Positions 27,560 through 37,900 of a stretch of DNA of 64,000 bases are shown here, piece by piece (positions within the stretch are counted from its first letter, which is position 1; each line of letters begins with the position of its first letter). The stretch covers positions 248,001-312,000 of the forward strand of contig JAWLAN010000006.1 in NCBI GenBank assembly GCA_041395385.1, read 5' to 3'. A model generated the notes under the pieces. That model was given only the letters and a program-made list of their open reading frames with translations, was not told the origin of the DNA and searched no databases. The stretch is from JAJVHZ01 sp041395385 (GTDB taxonomy: Bacteria > Pseudomonadota > Gammaproteobacteria > JAJPIJ01). Position numbers and translations under genes: made by a program.

Positions 27560-28327
27560 TCATCGCCGCCCGCGGCGACGCCCGAGACCCGCGAGCGCCG
27601 CGAGTGCCGGAGCGAGCAGCCAAATCGCCGTCGGCAATGGCACCGGCTGCGGCTGGAAGGTGAACTGGGTTACCAGACCGACGGTATCGGCGGCGCCGAC
27701 CGTTGCGTAGGCATCACGGGCCACGACTCGTGAGAGGCCGTCGGCAGGCGCCTTCACGGCATCCATCTGCGTGGTCGTGGTCGTGCCGTAGCTGCGGATG
27801 TCGAGCAGCAGGTTGCCGCGCGCCGGATCGAACAGGAACGGATCGGTCAGCGCCAGCACGATGTCGAAGAGCCTCGTGCCGCCCGTCAGCGCGGTTGCGA
27901 CGCTGGACAGGGTAATCGCGCCGGCGAGCACGGTGCGACGATCCGGACCGATGTTGTCGGCGAACGTCGGAGAGAGATTGTCGGCGCCGAGCGCCGTGGT
28001 GGAGAGATCTATGCGCAGATCGAGCGTGGCCGCGTCGAACTCCTCGCCGTAGGCGCCGTCGGCGCGAAACGCGATCGTGGTGAGATACTGCGGCCCGGGC
28101 AGCGCGGCGAACTCGTCCGCCTCGTAAACCTGCTGGAACCGCATCGAACCGCCGCGGAAAAGACTCGTGTTGAAGGGGAAGCCGGAATTGTAGTTGCCGT
28201 CGGTGCCAGCGCCCGCGCCCGCGATCAGCACCGTGGCCGCGCGCGCGCCGCCGCCGTGGCCCAGCGCGAGGCCGATCAGGATCGCAAGGACGATCCGGTT
28301 CATCCCCAGGTGGCTTCGCCCCGACAC
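27560..28327 (-). CDS. Exported protein with VPLPA-type C-terminal sorting signal
   Basis: 255 aa with a GTG start preceded by GGGGGAGAG. The signal peptide (IVLAILIGLALGHGGGARA) is followed by a beta-rich, Gly/Asp/Thr-rich body of unknown fold. The last 25 residues form the sorting tail: VPLPTAIWLL, hydrophobic stretch, then GRRRGRR. VPLPA-CTERM proteins are thought to be processed by a dedicated exosortase (XrtD type); none is visible in the window. A similar tail occurs in the protein at 56011-56763. Confidence 0.85.
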   Translation of the reverse strand: MSGRSHLGMNRIVLAILIGLALGHGGGARAATVLIAGAGAGTDGNYNSGFPFNTSLFRGGSMRFQQVYEADEFAALPGPQYLTTIAFRADGAYGEEFDAATLDLRIDLSTTALGADNLSPTFADNIGPDRRTVLAGAITLSSVATALTGGTRLFDIVLALTDPFLFDPARGNLLLDIRSYGTTTTTQMDAVKAPADGLSRVVARDAYATVGAADTVGLVTQFTFQPQPVPLPTAIWLLAPALAALAGLGRRRGRR

Positions 28328-28465
28328 TGTCTCTCCCCCTTCGTGCAGCGATGCCGTGGGCGCCGCCGGATGGCGGACCCCAGGCCCAGATCCGTTGTCG
28401 GCCCGGGAGGGAATTTCTTGATGCGGACGGCGGGACGGCTGCGCGCCGGGCGGCGCGCGGAGGGC

Positions 28466-28492
28466 CGCCGCCGCGCGGCGTGCGCGGCGGCG
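28466..28492 (-). terminator. GC-rich hairpin after ppiB
   Basis: CGCCGCCGCGC at 28466-28476 pairs perfectly with GCGCGGCGGCG at 28482-28492 over a 5-nt loop, 15 nt downstream of the ppiB stop. It lacks a T-run. It may act as a transcript 3' end. Confidence 0.45.
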
Positions 28493-28507
28493 CTGCGGGC
28501 GGAGCCG

Positions 28508-29008
28508 CTAGTCCTCTACGACGATCGCCTTGTTGATGGTCACGTCCTCCAGCGGCACGTCGTCGTGTCCGCCGCGCGAGCCGGTACGGACCTTCCTGAT
28601 GTCGTTGACCACGTCCATGCCCTCGACCACCTTGCCGAACACCGCGTAGCCCCACCCCTGGGACGTCGGCGCCGTGTGGTCGAGGAAGGTGTTGTCCTTG
28701 ACGTTGATGAAGAACTGCGCGCTCGCCGAGTGCGGGGCCATGGTGCGGGCCATGGCGATGGTGCCGGTCTCGTTGCTGAGACCGTTGTTGGCCTCGTTCT
28801 GGATCGGCTCGCGCGTGGGCTTCTGCCGCAGGCCAGACTCGAAGCCGCCGCCCTGGATCATGAATCCCTCGATGACGCGATGGAAGATCGTGCCGTCGTA
28901 GTGACCGGACTTGACGTAACCGACGAAGTTCTCGACGGTGATGGGCGCCTTCTCGCGATTGAGCTCGAGCACGATGTCGCCCTTGCTGGTCTGCAGCGTC
29001 ACTTTCAT
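28508..29008 (-). CDS. ppiB: Cytoplasmic cyclophilin peptidyl-prolyl isomerase
   Basis: 166 aa without a signal peptide. It has the cyclophilin core VENFVGYVKSGHYDGTIFHR (active-site Arg in FHR), FMIQGGGF, MARTMAPHSASAQFFINV and FGKVVEGMDVV. The start at 29008 overlaps the stop of the exported paralogue upstream by 4 nt (ATGA), so the two are translationally coupled. Confidence 0.93.
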   Translation of the reverse strand: MKVTLQTSKGDIVLELNREKAPITVENFVGYVKSGHYDGTIFHRVIEGFMIQGGGFESGLRQKPTREPIQNEANNGLSNETGTIAMARTMAPHSASAQFFINVKDNTFLDHTAPTSQGWGYAVFGKVVEGMDVVNDIRKVRTGSRGGHDDVPLEDVTINKAIVVED

Positions 29009-29634
29009 GGGGTGCCTCCTTCCGTGCTCGGAGCCGTGGGTGCGGCCTCGACCGCGAGCGCGCGCGCGCTCTCGATGACCACAGGCGTGGTCGGCACGCC
29101 TTCGAAGGGTCCGCGCTGCTCGGTGGAAACCTGGCGGATCCTGTCGACGACGTCCATGCCTTCCACCACCTTGCCGAACACCGCGTAACCCCAGCCCTGC
29201 GGCGTCGGCGCGGTGTGGTTCAGGAAATCGTTGTCGGCGACGTTGATGAAGAACTGCGCCGTGGCGGAGTGCGGGTCGCCGGTGCGCGCCATCGCAATGG
29301 TTCCGATCGTGTTCTGCAGGCCGTTGGCGGCCTCGTTCTCGATCGGCTCGCGCGTCTCCTTCTGATCGAAGTCGGGCGTGAAGCCGCCGCCCTGGATCAT
29401 GAATCCGTCGATGACCCGGTGGAAGACCGTGCCGTCGTAGAAGCCATCGTTCACGTACTGCAGGAAGTTGGCGACCGACTTGGGTGCCTTGTCGGGATAG
29501 AGCTCCAGCACGATGCTGCCCAGGCTGGTCTTGAGCTCCACGCGCGGGGACTCCGCGGCCGCGACCTGCGATGTCATGAGGATCAGCGCCGCCGCCGACC
29601 ATCCGGCGAACGACAGGATTTTTCGAATAAACAT
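29005..29634 (-). CDS. ppiA: Periplasmic cyclophilin peptidyl-prolyl isomerase
   Basis: 209 aa. The signal peptide (LSFAGWSAAALILMTSQVAA, cleavage near AAA-ES) is followed by a cyclophilin domain: SVANFLQYVNDGFYDGTVFH plus R, FMIQGGGF, AMARTGDPHSATAQFFIN. An Ala/Pro/Thr-rich tail follows. It is close in sequence to the cytoplasmic copy directly downstream, consistent with tandem duplication and relocation. Confidence 0.93.
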   Translation of the reverse strand: MFIRKILSFAGWSAAALILMTSQVAAAESPRVELKTSLGSIVLELYPDKAPKSVANFLQYVNDGFYDGTVFHRVIDGFMIQGGGFTPDFDQKETREPIENEAANGLQNTIGTIAMARTGDPHSATAQFFINVADNDFLNHTAPTPQGWGYAVFGKVVEGMDVVDRIRQVSTEQRGPFEGVPTTPVVIESARALAVEAAPTAPSTEGGTP

Positions 29635-29703
29635 GGTAAGGTCTCGCCCCGTTGGAAAGGGCGTTACTCTACCACGGTCTCCGACCCGGCGCCGCCGGCG
29701 CGA

Positions 29704-31053
29704 CTACTTTCTCAGCGGCACGGCGCCGCCCGCCGGCTGCGCCCCTTCCTCGCCGCGCGAGGCCGCGCCGGCGCCCTTCAGCCGCGCATCGCCCCACTTC
29801 GACTTGACGTACATCAGCATGTCGCGGGCGCTCTGGAAGCGGTCGGCCGGCTCCTTCGCGAGCAGCCGATCGAGCAGCTCCTGCATCGCGTACAAGGACG
29901 GCGGCAGCCGCGGCGGCGGCTCGGTCGCATGCATGTGGATGATCATCATCAGCGACTTCGCGGTGAACACGCGCCTGGCGGTGAGCATCTCGTAGAAGAT
30001 GGCCCCTAGGCTGTACAAATCGCTGCGGGCGTCCACCGCCCTGCCGCTGCCCTGCTCCGGACTCATGTACAACGGGGTGCCCACCAGCTCGCCGGACTGC
30101 GTGAACTGCGTGGCGATGGAGTCCATCTGCGAGACGCCGAAGTCCACCAGCGCAAGCGAGCGGTCGGCGCGGAACATGATGTTGGGCGGCTTCAGATCGC
30201 GGTGCACGATGCCGTGCTGGTGTATCGAATCCAGCGCCATGCCCATCGCCCACAGCAGAGACAGCGCGCGGTTCGGCGCGAACGGCTGGCCGAGCTGCTG
30301 CTTGAGGTCGCCCGCCGGGAAATGCTCCATGGCGATGAACACGTGGTCGTCGGTGAATCCCTGGTCGAAGATCTTCACCACCCAGGGGCTGTTGACCTGC
30401 GCCACGATCCGATACTCGTGCATGAAGCGCTCCAGCTGCACGGGGTCCTGCATCATCGAGCCGTCGAGGATCTTCAGCACGAGTTCCTGGCCGTCTTCCT
30501 CAGGCTCGGCGATGAACACCCGCGACATGCCGCCTTCGCCGATCTTTCTCATCAGCCGGTAGCCGCGGATGTGGACGGGCTTGCCGTTCATGAAAAACTC
30601 GTCGGCATCGGGCGACGGCTCGCGATCCCCGGTAAAGACCAGCCGATCGGTCACCTCCTCGCTGGGCAGCATGACCGGCGCGGTGCGCTCCGTGATGATC
30701 CGGTTCAGCACCTCGCTCAGGGTGCTGCGGGAGAGGAACTGAGCTGGCAGGAAAACGCCGATCTCGCCCTGGAGCACCGGTCGCACGATCGGCTCGTGGG
30801 CCGCCGCGCCGATGCACAGCAGCGGCCTGCCGGCGAACCGCACCGCCAGCTCGTTGGCCGCGGCGCGCAGGGTGCTGGCGGTATCGTCGCCGACGATGAT
30901 GAAGTCCGGCGGATCCGCAAGCTCGCGATTGGCGACGGTCTCCCAGTCGGCGAGCGCGCAGTCCACCACCAGGATATCCGGCCAGAGGATCGCGAGGTAC
31001 TGGCTGAGGAGCAGCCGGAAGTCCTCGGACTGATGTATGAGGAACGCCTGCAT
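29704..31053 (-). CDS. Ser/Thr protein kinase with receiver-like N-terminal domain
   Basis: 449 aa from ATG 31053 (MQAFLIHQSEDFRLLLSQYL). Residues 1-125 resemble a response-regulator fold (FIIVGDD strand, GVFLPAQF near the C-terminus) but the Asp pocket is not canonical. Residues ~165-430 are a complete Hanks kinase: GEGGMS loop, Lys194 in LVLK, Asp286 in HRDLKPPN, DFG at 304-306, TPLYMSPEQ, DLYSLGAIFYEM. No membrane segment is seen. It is transcribed divergently from pilG, which places it with twitching/chemosensory control. An in-frame ATG at 31104 is less likely. Confidence 0.88.
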   Translation of the reverse strand: MQAFLIHQSEDFRLLLSQYLAILWPDILVVDCALADWETVANRELADPPDFIIVGDDTASTLRAAANELAVRFAGRPLLCIGAAAHEPIVRPVLQGEIGVFLPAQFLSRSTLSEVLNRIITERTAPVMLPSEEVTDRLVFTGDREPSPDADEFFMNGKPVHIRGYRLMRKIGEGGMSRVFIAEPEEDGQELVLKILDGSMMQDPVQLERFMHEYRIVAQVNSPWVVKIFDQGFTDDHVFIAMEHFPAGDLKQQLGQPFAPNRALSLLWAMGMALDSIHQHGIVHRDLKPPNIMFRADRSLALVDFGVSQMDSIATQFTQSGELVGTPLYMSPEQGSGRAVDARSDLYSLGAIFYEMLTARRVFTAKSLMMIIHMHATEPPPRLPPSLYAMQELLDRLLAKEPADRFQSARDMLMYVKSKWGDARLKGAGAASRGEEGAQPAGGAVPLRK

Positions 31054-31316
31054 CTTTTTCTCGGTGTCGCTCCGGGCGGTCGACCTCGGTAGGCCTGTCG
31101 GCAAGCCATATCGGCCGGCATCGGGAATCCATTAGTTGGGCGCCGCCGCAACCGGCGGCCTCGCCCGCCGCGGCCCGCGCCCCGCCCCGCCCTAAAGTCG
31201 TGCACGGTTCAGTCGCTATTCCTCTGTGCGTATACCCGGCGGAGGTAGGTCGTCGAGGGAACTTCCGCGGGCGTGCAATGAGATTTCGGGAAGCCGTTCG
31301 CCAATAACAACACGTC
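31054..31316. promoter_or_regulatory. Divergent region between the receiver-kinase gene and pilG
   Basis: No gene is seen in this gap. It must hold both divergent promoters. I found no GG-N10-GC element or other motif I can defend. Confidence 0.3.
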
Positions 31317-31763
31317 ATGGGGACGAGGCCAGACTCAGTGACTACGCAATCACAGGCTGCGGTGACGAGCGTGCCCGACGGGCTCGCCGGGATCCGTGTG
31401 ATGGTCATCGACGACAGCGCCACCATCCGGCGCAGCGCGGAGATCGCGCTGACGCAGGCAGGCTGCCAGGTGATCCTCGCCGAGGACGGCTTCGATGCGC
31501 TGGCCAAGGTCATCGACCATGAGCCGGACGTCATCTTCATGGACATCATGATGCCACGCCTGGACGGGTATGCGACCTGCAGCATGCTCAAGCGCAACCC
31601 GCAGTATCGCGACACGCCGGTCATCATGCTGTCGAGCAAGGACAGCGTCTTCGACCAGGCGCGCGGCCGCCTCGTCGGCGCCAACCAGTATCTACTGAAG
31701 CCCTTCACGCGACAGAGTCTGCTACAGAGCGTGGCCGCTCACGTATCCACCACCGGCAGGTAA
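31317..31763 (+). CDS. pilG: Twitching motility response regulator PilG
   Basis: Stand-alone CheY-like receiver of the Chp system that controls pilus extension. 148 aa from ATG 31317; GTG 31338 is an alternative start, since the first ~23 residues are not part of the fold. Acidic pair Asp32-Asp33, acceptor Asp76 in FMDIMMPRLDGY, Thr/Ser in IMLSSKD and Lys in LKPFT. First gene of pilGHIJ-chpA. Confidence 0.92.
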   Translation: MGTRPDSVTTQSQAAVTSVPDGLAGIRVMVIDDSATIRRSAEIALTQAGCQVILAEDGFDALAKVIDHEPDVIFMDIMMPRLDGYATCSMLKRNPQYRDTPVIMLSSKDSVFDQARGRLVGANQYLLKPFTRQSLLQSVAAHVSTTGR

Positions 31764-31779
31764 CTGCAAGGAGTCCAGC

Positions 31780-32142
31780 ATGCCCGTATCGAAAGTTCTG
31801 GTCGTCGACGATTCGCCCACCGAGCGTCACTCCCTGACCGAGATGCTCACCGCCAGCGGCTTCCAGGTGGAGACCGCGCAGGACGGCGAGGAAGCGGTTG
31901 CCAAGACCAGGGCCATCAAGCCCGACCTCGTGCTCATGGACGTGGTGATGCCGGGTCTGAACGGCTTCCAGGCGACGCGCTCCATCACCAAGGACGAGGC
32001 CACCAAGCACATCCCCGTCATCATCTGCTCCACGAAGGACCAGGAGACCGACAAGGTCTGGGGCATGCGCCAGGGCGCGAAGGACTACATCGTCAAGCCG
32101 GTCGACAAGGAGGAGTTGCTGAGGAAGATCCGCGCGATCTGA
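31780..32142 (+). CDS. pilH: Twitching motility response regulator PilH
   Basis: 120 aa CheY-like receiver, proposed to oppose PilG or act in retraction. VLVVDDSPTERHSLTEML, acceptor Asp54 in LMDVVMPGLNGF, VIICSTKD, VKPVDKEEL. AAGGAG lies 8 nt before the ATG. 16-nt gap from pilG. Confidence 0.94.
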   Translation: MPVSKVLVVDDSPTERHSLTEMLTASGFQVETAQDGEEAVAKTRAIKPDLVLMDVVMPGLNGFQATRSITKDEATKHIPVIICSTKDQETDKVWGMRQGAKDYIVKPVDKEELLRKIRAI

Positions 32143-32155
32143 AGGCAACTCGCCC

Positions 32156-32671
32156 ATGGCAACCCGCACCGATCTCAGAAAATTCCAGCAGTCGCTCATC
32201 GAACGGCTGAACGCCAGCACGGTAGCCTCGACGCTGAACGCCAAGCTCGGCTTCCAGATCGGCGAGGAGGCGTGGCTCGTGGACCTGGGCGGCTGCAGCG
32301 AGGTGCTGCCGGTACCCGCGATGGAGCCGTTGCCGCTTGCGCGCAGGTGGCTGGCCGGCGTCGCGAACGTGCGCGGCAACCTCTACACCGTCGTGGACAT
32401 GTGCGCTTACCTCGACCATCCGCGCGTGGAGTCGACCTCCGCGAGCCGGATATTGCTGCTCAGTCCGCGCGTCGCGCGCGGCGTGGGCCTGCTGGTGACC
32501 TCCATGTTCGGCCTGCGTCACGACGGCCATTTCACCCCCGACGACTCGTACAAGTCCGGCGACGCACCATGGATCAAGGCCGGCTACCGCGATCGCAATG
32601 GCCGCTACTGGCGCGAGCTGGACCCGCAACAACTGGTCGCGCAGCGCAGCTTCCTCCACGTATCGGAATAG
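32156..32671 (+). CDS. pilI: CheW-like coupling protein PilI
   Basis: 171 aa. A single CheW domain couples PilJ to the ChpA kinase: WLVDLGGCSEVLPVPAM, PLARRWLAGVANVRGNLYTV and VDMCAYL are the CheW fold landmarks. It starts 13 nt after pilH. An 88-nt gap follows before pilJ, without a visible terminator. Confidence 0.92.
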   Translation: MATRTDLRKFQQSLIERLNASTVASTLNAKLGFQIGEEAWLVDLGGCSEVLPVPAMEPLPLARRWLAGVANVRGNLYTVVDMCAYLDHPRVESTSASRILLLSPRVARGVGLLVTSMFGLRHDGHFTPDDSYKSGDAPWIKAGYRDRNGRYWRELDPQQLVAQRSFLHVSE

Positions 32672-32759
32672 CGCGCCGTGAGACACGTGGAACACATCGA
32701 GATTCCCGACCGACGCACGGGATGCGTCGCATCAACATTCGCATAGACGGAGGTATTTC

Positions 32760-34919
32760 ATGATGCTCAGCACGATCGGGACGCGCCTGAAGTCCCGCAT
32801 GAAGAAGCGGGACGTCAACCGGCCTCCGAAGGCGGCCACGTCCGGCGCCAGGGCCACGCTGCTGCAGCGCCTGTTCGGCCGGCTGAACCTCGCGCAGACC
32901 TTCGCGCTGGTGGGCGTGCTGTTCTCCGTCCCCCTCGTGCTGCTGCTCGTCTACCTGGTGCGCGAGCTCGCGACATCCGTGAATTTTTCCGAACGCGAAC
33001 GGCTCGGCGTGCCTTACATGGTGCCGCTCACCAAAGTCGCGGCCAACCTGCCCATACACCAGTTCTTCGCCGTGGAGTACGCGAAGGGCTACAACATCTA
33101 TGCCGCCAGGCTGCAGGAGCTCGACCACGTCATCGACGCGCAGATGGCCGAACTCGACGCCGTCAACGCCGCGCAGGGCATGGAGCTGGACGTCCACGAC
33201 CAATGGAAGGTGCTGCAGGAGCAGTGGGCGACGATGAAATCCACAGCCGCGGAGTCCACGGTCGAGAACGTCAAGAAGTCGCACCAGGAGTTCGCCGACG
33301 CGCTGCTCACCTTCCAGACCGACGTCGCCGACAACTCCAAGATGACCCTCGACCCGCAGGTCGAAACCTACTACCTCATCTCGGTGATTGCCGAGCAGTT
33401 GACGCAGACCTCACTGGAGGTCGGCAAGGTTGCCGCACTCGCCGCCGCGCACGCCGGCGCGCAGCCCATGCTGTCGCGCGTCCGCGCGCTGGTCGCGGAG
33501 ACCTATTCCGATCGACTGATGATGGGAGTGCGCGGCAGCCTGGCGCGATCCTTCGGCGCCAACGGCGACATCGAGGACGCCCTCGGCGTGGCGCTGAACG
33601 CCGCCACCGAGAAGACCGGGAGCCTGCTCGCCTTGTCGCGCTCGGGCCTGGAGGCGGAGACCGGTCCCGCGCAATCCCTGGACGAGATGCTGGCCGCCTA
33701 CAACGAGGCAACCGGCGCACTGGTGGAGCTCGGTGTCGGCGCCAGCCGCGTGCTCGACGCTCTGCTCGCCGAACGCATCGCCGCCGGGCAGAGGCGCGCG
33801 GTCACCGACACCCTCATCACCGCCGCGCTGTCGCTGCTCGCCATCTTCCTGCTGACCCTGCTGGCTCGCTTCACGATCGCCACGGCACGCGCGCAGAAGG
33901 AGCAGGCCGACAAGGTCGCCGCCGATTACCAGCGCAACCAGGATGCGATCCTGCGCCTGCTCGACGAGCTCGGCGACCTCGCCGACGGCAACCTCACCGT
34001 GAAGGCGAAGGTGACCGAGGACTTCACCGGCGCCATCGCCGACTCCGTCAACTTCACCATCGGCGAGCTGCGCAACCTGGTCGAGCGCGTCAACACCGCG
34101 ACCGCCGAGGTGACGAGCAAGACCGAGCAGGCGGGTACGATCTCCGCGCGCCTGCTGAACGCCGCCAAGATCCAGACGCAGGAAATCCAGGACGCCGGCA
34201 AGCGCGTGGTTCAGGTGGCGAGCGGCGCCAAGAAAGTGTCCGAGACGGCCACGGAGTCCGCCAGCGTCGCGCAGCGCTCGCTGCAGGCCGCTGCCAAGGG
34301 CGCGTCGGCCGTGGAGAATTCCATCAAGGGCATGAACGACATCCGCGACCAGATCCAGGAGACGGCCAAGCGCATCAAGCGTCTCGGCGAGAGCTCGCAG
34401 GAGGTCGGCGAAATCATCGAAATGATCTCCGACATCACCGAGCAGACCAACGTGCTCGCGTTGAACGCGGCGATCCAGGCCGCGGCCGCCGGCGAGGCGG
34501 GCCGCGGATTCGCGGTGGTCGCCGAAGAGGTGCAGCGGCTCGCGGAGCGCTCCGGCGACGCCACCAAGCAGATCGGCGCGCTCATCCGCACCATTCAGCG
34601 AGACACGCAGGAGGCGGTGGCGGCCATGGAACGCAGCACGGTCGGCGTGGTGGAAGGGGCGAAGCTCTCCGACGCCGCCGGCGAGGCGCTCACCGAGATC
34701 CGCGAGGTGTCCAAGGACCTCGCCGGTCTCATCGAGCAGATCTTCGGCGTGGCGAGGGAACAGGCGGCCGCGGCGGCCGACGTGTCCAAGCGGATGGAAA
34801 GCATCATGAAGATCACGCTGCAGACCACGGAGGGCACCAAGCGCGCCACCGAGTCGGTCACGCAGCTGACGCAGGTCGCCGATGAGCTGAAGACTTCGGT
34901 ATCGGGATTCAAGATCTAG
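32760..34919 (+). CDS. pilJ: Methyl-accepting chemotaxis protein PilJ
   Basis: 719 aa inner-membrane receptor of the pilus Chp system. A basic N-terminus is followed by TM1 at ~45-68. The periplasmic part has PilJ-type helices (residues ~70-345: FFAVEYAKGYNIYAARL). TM2 is at ~349-372, then HAMP and a cytoplasmic coiled coil. The highly conserved tip ALNAAIQAAAAGEAGRGFAV lies at ~567-586. The C-terminus does not show an NWETF-type CheR pentapeptide. No pilK methyltransferase follows. Confidence 0.93.
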   Translation: MMLSTIGTRLKSRMKKRDVNRPPKAATSGARATLLQRLFGRLNLAQTFALVGVLFSVPLVLLLVYLVRELATSVNFSERERLGVPYMVPLTKVAANLPIHQFFAVEYAKGYNIYAARLQELDHVIDAQMAELDAVNAAQGMELDVHDQWKVLQEQWATMKSTAAESTVENVKKSHQEFADALLTFQTDVADNSKMTLDPQVETYYLISVIAEQLTQTSLEVGKVAALAAAHAGAQPMLSRVRALVAETYSDRLMMGVRGSLARSFGANGDIEDALGVALNAATEKTGSLLALSRSGLEAETGPAQSLDEMLAAYNEATGALVELGVGASRVLDALLAERIAAGQRRAVTDTLITAALSLLAIFLLTLLARFTIATARAQKEQADKVAADYQRNQDAILRLLDELGDLADGNLTVKAKVTEDFTGAIADSVNFTIGELRNLVERVNTATAEVTSKTEQAGTISARLLNAAKIQTQEIQDAGKRVVQVASGAKKVSETATESASVAQRSLQAAAKGASAVENSIKGMNDIRDQIQETAKRIKRLGESSQEVGEIIEMISDITEQTNVLALNAAIQAAAAGEAGRGFAVVAEEVQRLAERSGDATKQIGALIRTIQRDTQEAVAAMERSTVGVVEGAKLSDAAGEALTEIREVSKDLAGLIEQIFGVAREQAAAAADVSKRMESIMKITLQTTEGTKRATESVTQLTQVADELKTSVSGFKI

Positions 34920-34931
34920 GGAAGCGAGACC

Positions 34932-37900
34932 ATGACCACTTCGACGGGTGCTCACCGCGGCCTGCTTGGCTGGGTACACGGGGAGATCGACCGGGGCCTG
35001 AACGTGGTCGCCGGACAATTGGCGGGAGTGCCGGAGTCCGCGAAGGTCGCGCCGATCGCCGAGGAACTGCACCGCATCGCCGGCGCGCTCGGCATGGCGG
35101 AGTTGCATGGCGCGGTGCGCTACTGCGAGTCGCTGGAGGCGCTGGCGGCGTCATTGAAGAACGACCAGCTCTCCGGGGGCAAGAGGCAGGAGGCCGTCGC
35201 CGCCCTGCGCGAGGGCATCCCCGCGCTCGGCGCGTACCTGAAGGATCTCGTTGCCGGAAGCCCGGATCGGCCTTTGCGGCTGCTGCCCGCCTACATCGAG
35301 CTGCGCCGCGCTCTCGGTGAAGACAAGGTCACGGCCGCCGATCTGTTCTACCCGGACATGCGCGCGGCGCGACCGGCGCGCAGCCTGCCGCCGGCGGCGG
35401 ATGCGGACACGGACCCCGCGGAGATCACGCGCGCGGCGCGCGGCCGCTACCAGCGCGCCATGCTGCAGTGGCTGCGCGGCGACGCGCGCGGCCTTCTGCA
35501 GATGAAACTCGCCATGGAGCCGATGGATCGACTGTACGGCACGGTTACGCCGCTGTTCTGGGCCTGCACCGGGCTCATCGAAGGCATCGGCGACGGCGGT
35601 ATCGCCGCCGACGCGCAGGTGAAGCGGCTGTGCGCGCGCATCGACATACAGCTCGCGCGCATGGCGGAAGGCTCCACCAGCGTCGCCGACGCGCTGCTGC
35701 GCGAGGTGCTCTACCGCGTCGCGTGCTGCACCAGCGAAAGCGAAGCGGTCGCCGCGGTGCGCGAGCATTACGCACTGGAGGCCTATCTGCGTGAATCGCA
35801 GGCGGGCAGCGTGTCGCCGGCCGCCACGGCCATCGTCGAGCAGCTCAAGGCCGCCTGGGAAGCCGGCGTGGCCACGGGCAACCCGGATTGCGCGGCGATC
35901 GCCGGGCTCGTGGATCGTCTCTCCGCCACGCTCGCCGCCGGCGCCGAGCCGGCCCTGCAGGCGTTGCGCGAAGTGGCGAACGCGTTTGGGACCGCGCCCT
36001 CCCGCGCGCTGCCCGAGCCCGTCGGCCTCACCGTGGCCAAGCTGATACTGGTGGTCGAGGAACTCGCCGGCCCCGCCGGTACGCAGCGCGCCGAGCTCGC
36101 CGCGCGCCAGCAGTGGGCCATCGCCAACGTCAGGGCCACGCTCTCCGGCGGCGACGCCACCGAGTACGCGGCGCGCCCGGAAACGCCCGACACCACCCTC
36201 GCCCGCGAAACCCTGGCGCTGGTCAGCGACGAGGTGATCGGCGGACTGAAGCGCGTGGAGCACGCCTTGACGAACTACATCGGCCAGCGCTCCCAGGTCA
36301 CGGAGGCGCAATCCGCGATCGCGACGCTCGGGCAGATCTGCGGGGCCCTGCAGGTCGCGCAGCTGGAGGATGCGGCCAACGTGAGCCGACGCTGCCGTGA
36401 GCTCGTCGGCGCGTGGATGGAGAACGGCGGCGAGAAGATCGGCACCGATCTGGAGACCGTCGCCGACGCCCTGGCGGCGATGGAGCTGTACATGCACGCC
36501 GTGAAGGGCCGGCAGTCCAGCGCGACCGGCGTACTGGATCCCATCCTCCCGCGCTTGGGCCTCGAGCGCGCGCGTCCGCCGCAGGTGGAGGCGCCGGTCG
36601 CGCCCGCCACCCCGACGGTGGAGAGCGAGCTCTCACGCGAGCGCCGCGAGACCCAGAACATCTACAACGAGTGGCGCGAGCTCCACAGGGGCGCGCTGGA
36701 CAAACTGCAGCGCAACCTGCAAAGCGTGCACGAGGACGCCCGCCTGGTCGCCGACCGACAGATCGAGCAGAACTCGGCCGCCGCGCTCGCCGTCGTCAGC
36801 AAGCTCAACGCCGAGCCGACCACCGCGCTCGCCGGGATCATCACCGCCATCGGCCAGGAGGCCGAGCCCGCGCCCGCCGCCGACGCCATGCGGATCGACG
36901 TTGGCAACGACCCGGAGATCCTCGAGGTGTTCCTCGAGGAGGCGACCGAGGTGCTGCGGACCATCGCCTCCACGCTCGCGGCGCTGCGCGGTAATCCTGC
37001 GGATCGCGAGGCGTTCACCACGGTACGCCGGTCCTTCCACACCCTCAAGGGCAGCAGCCGCGTGGCCGGTCTGAGCCGCATGGGCGATGTCGCCTGGAAG
37101 TTCGAGGAACTGCTGAACGGCTGGCTGAGCCAGGAGCGCCCGGTCAGCGCGGCACTGATCGAACTGCTCGCCGCGGGCGCTCAGCGACTCGAAGGCTGGA
37201 TCGGCACACTGAAGACCGCCGGCTCCGCGACGGTGACGGCCGAGGACCTGCTGAGCACGATCGAACGGATGCGCGCCGGCGAGCCCGCCGTCACCGGCGG
37301 CTCGCCCGCCTGCGCGACCGAGCCCGTCCGCGCCACACGGGCTGCCGATTTGGCGGCGACTGCGCCGGATCCGGAGCCGCCGGCCACGGCCCAGGACCCG
37401 CAACCGCAGCCCCAGCCGCAACCGGTGCGCGAGACCGTCACGCTCGGCGATGCCCTGACCGTCTCGAAGGCGCTGTTCGAGATCTTCATGCAGGAGGCCG
37501 CGGTGCATCTGCGCACGCTACGCGAGGAGCTCGCCGACTGCGCCGGGCCGAGGGCCGTCCCGCACGAATTCGTGCGCGCCGCGCACACCCTGGCGGGCAT
37601 AGCCCGCACGGTCGGAGTCGGCTCGCTCGCCGAGCTCGGCCACGCACTGGAGAAGCTGCTGCAGACGCGGCACGAGTCGGCGCTGCCGATGCGCGATGCC
37701 GATCGACATCTCGCCGAAGCGACCCTGGGCCGACTGGAGGCCATGGTAGATGCCGTGCGCGGGCGCAACCTGCCGCCGCCGGAAGCCGAGCTCATCCAAC
37801 AGCTCGAGACGGAACGCGACCGGCAGCCACCTATCGAGGACTCCGCGGCGCCAACGGATGCCGCCACCGCGATACGGTCGAACGACGAGTCTGCCGCCGT

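Noticed and set aside
25160..27733. 857-codon open frame opposite the kinase-HDOD gene
   Set aside because: Shadow of the kinase gene; it crosses the flgB promoter region and has no recognisable motif.
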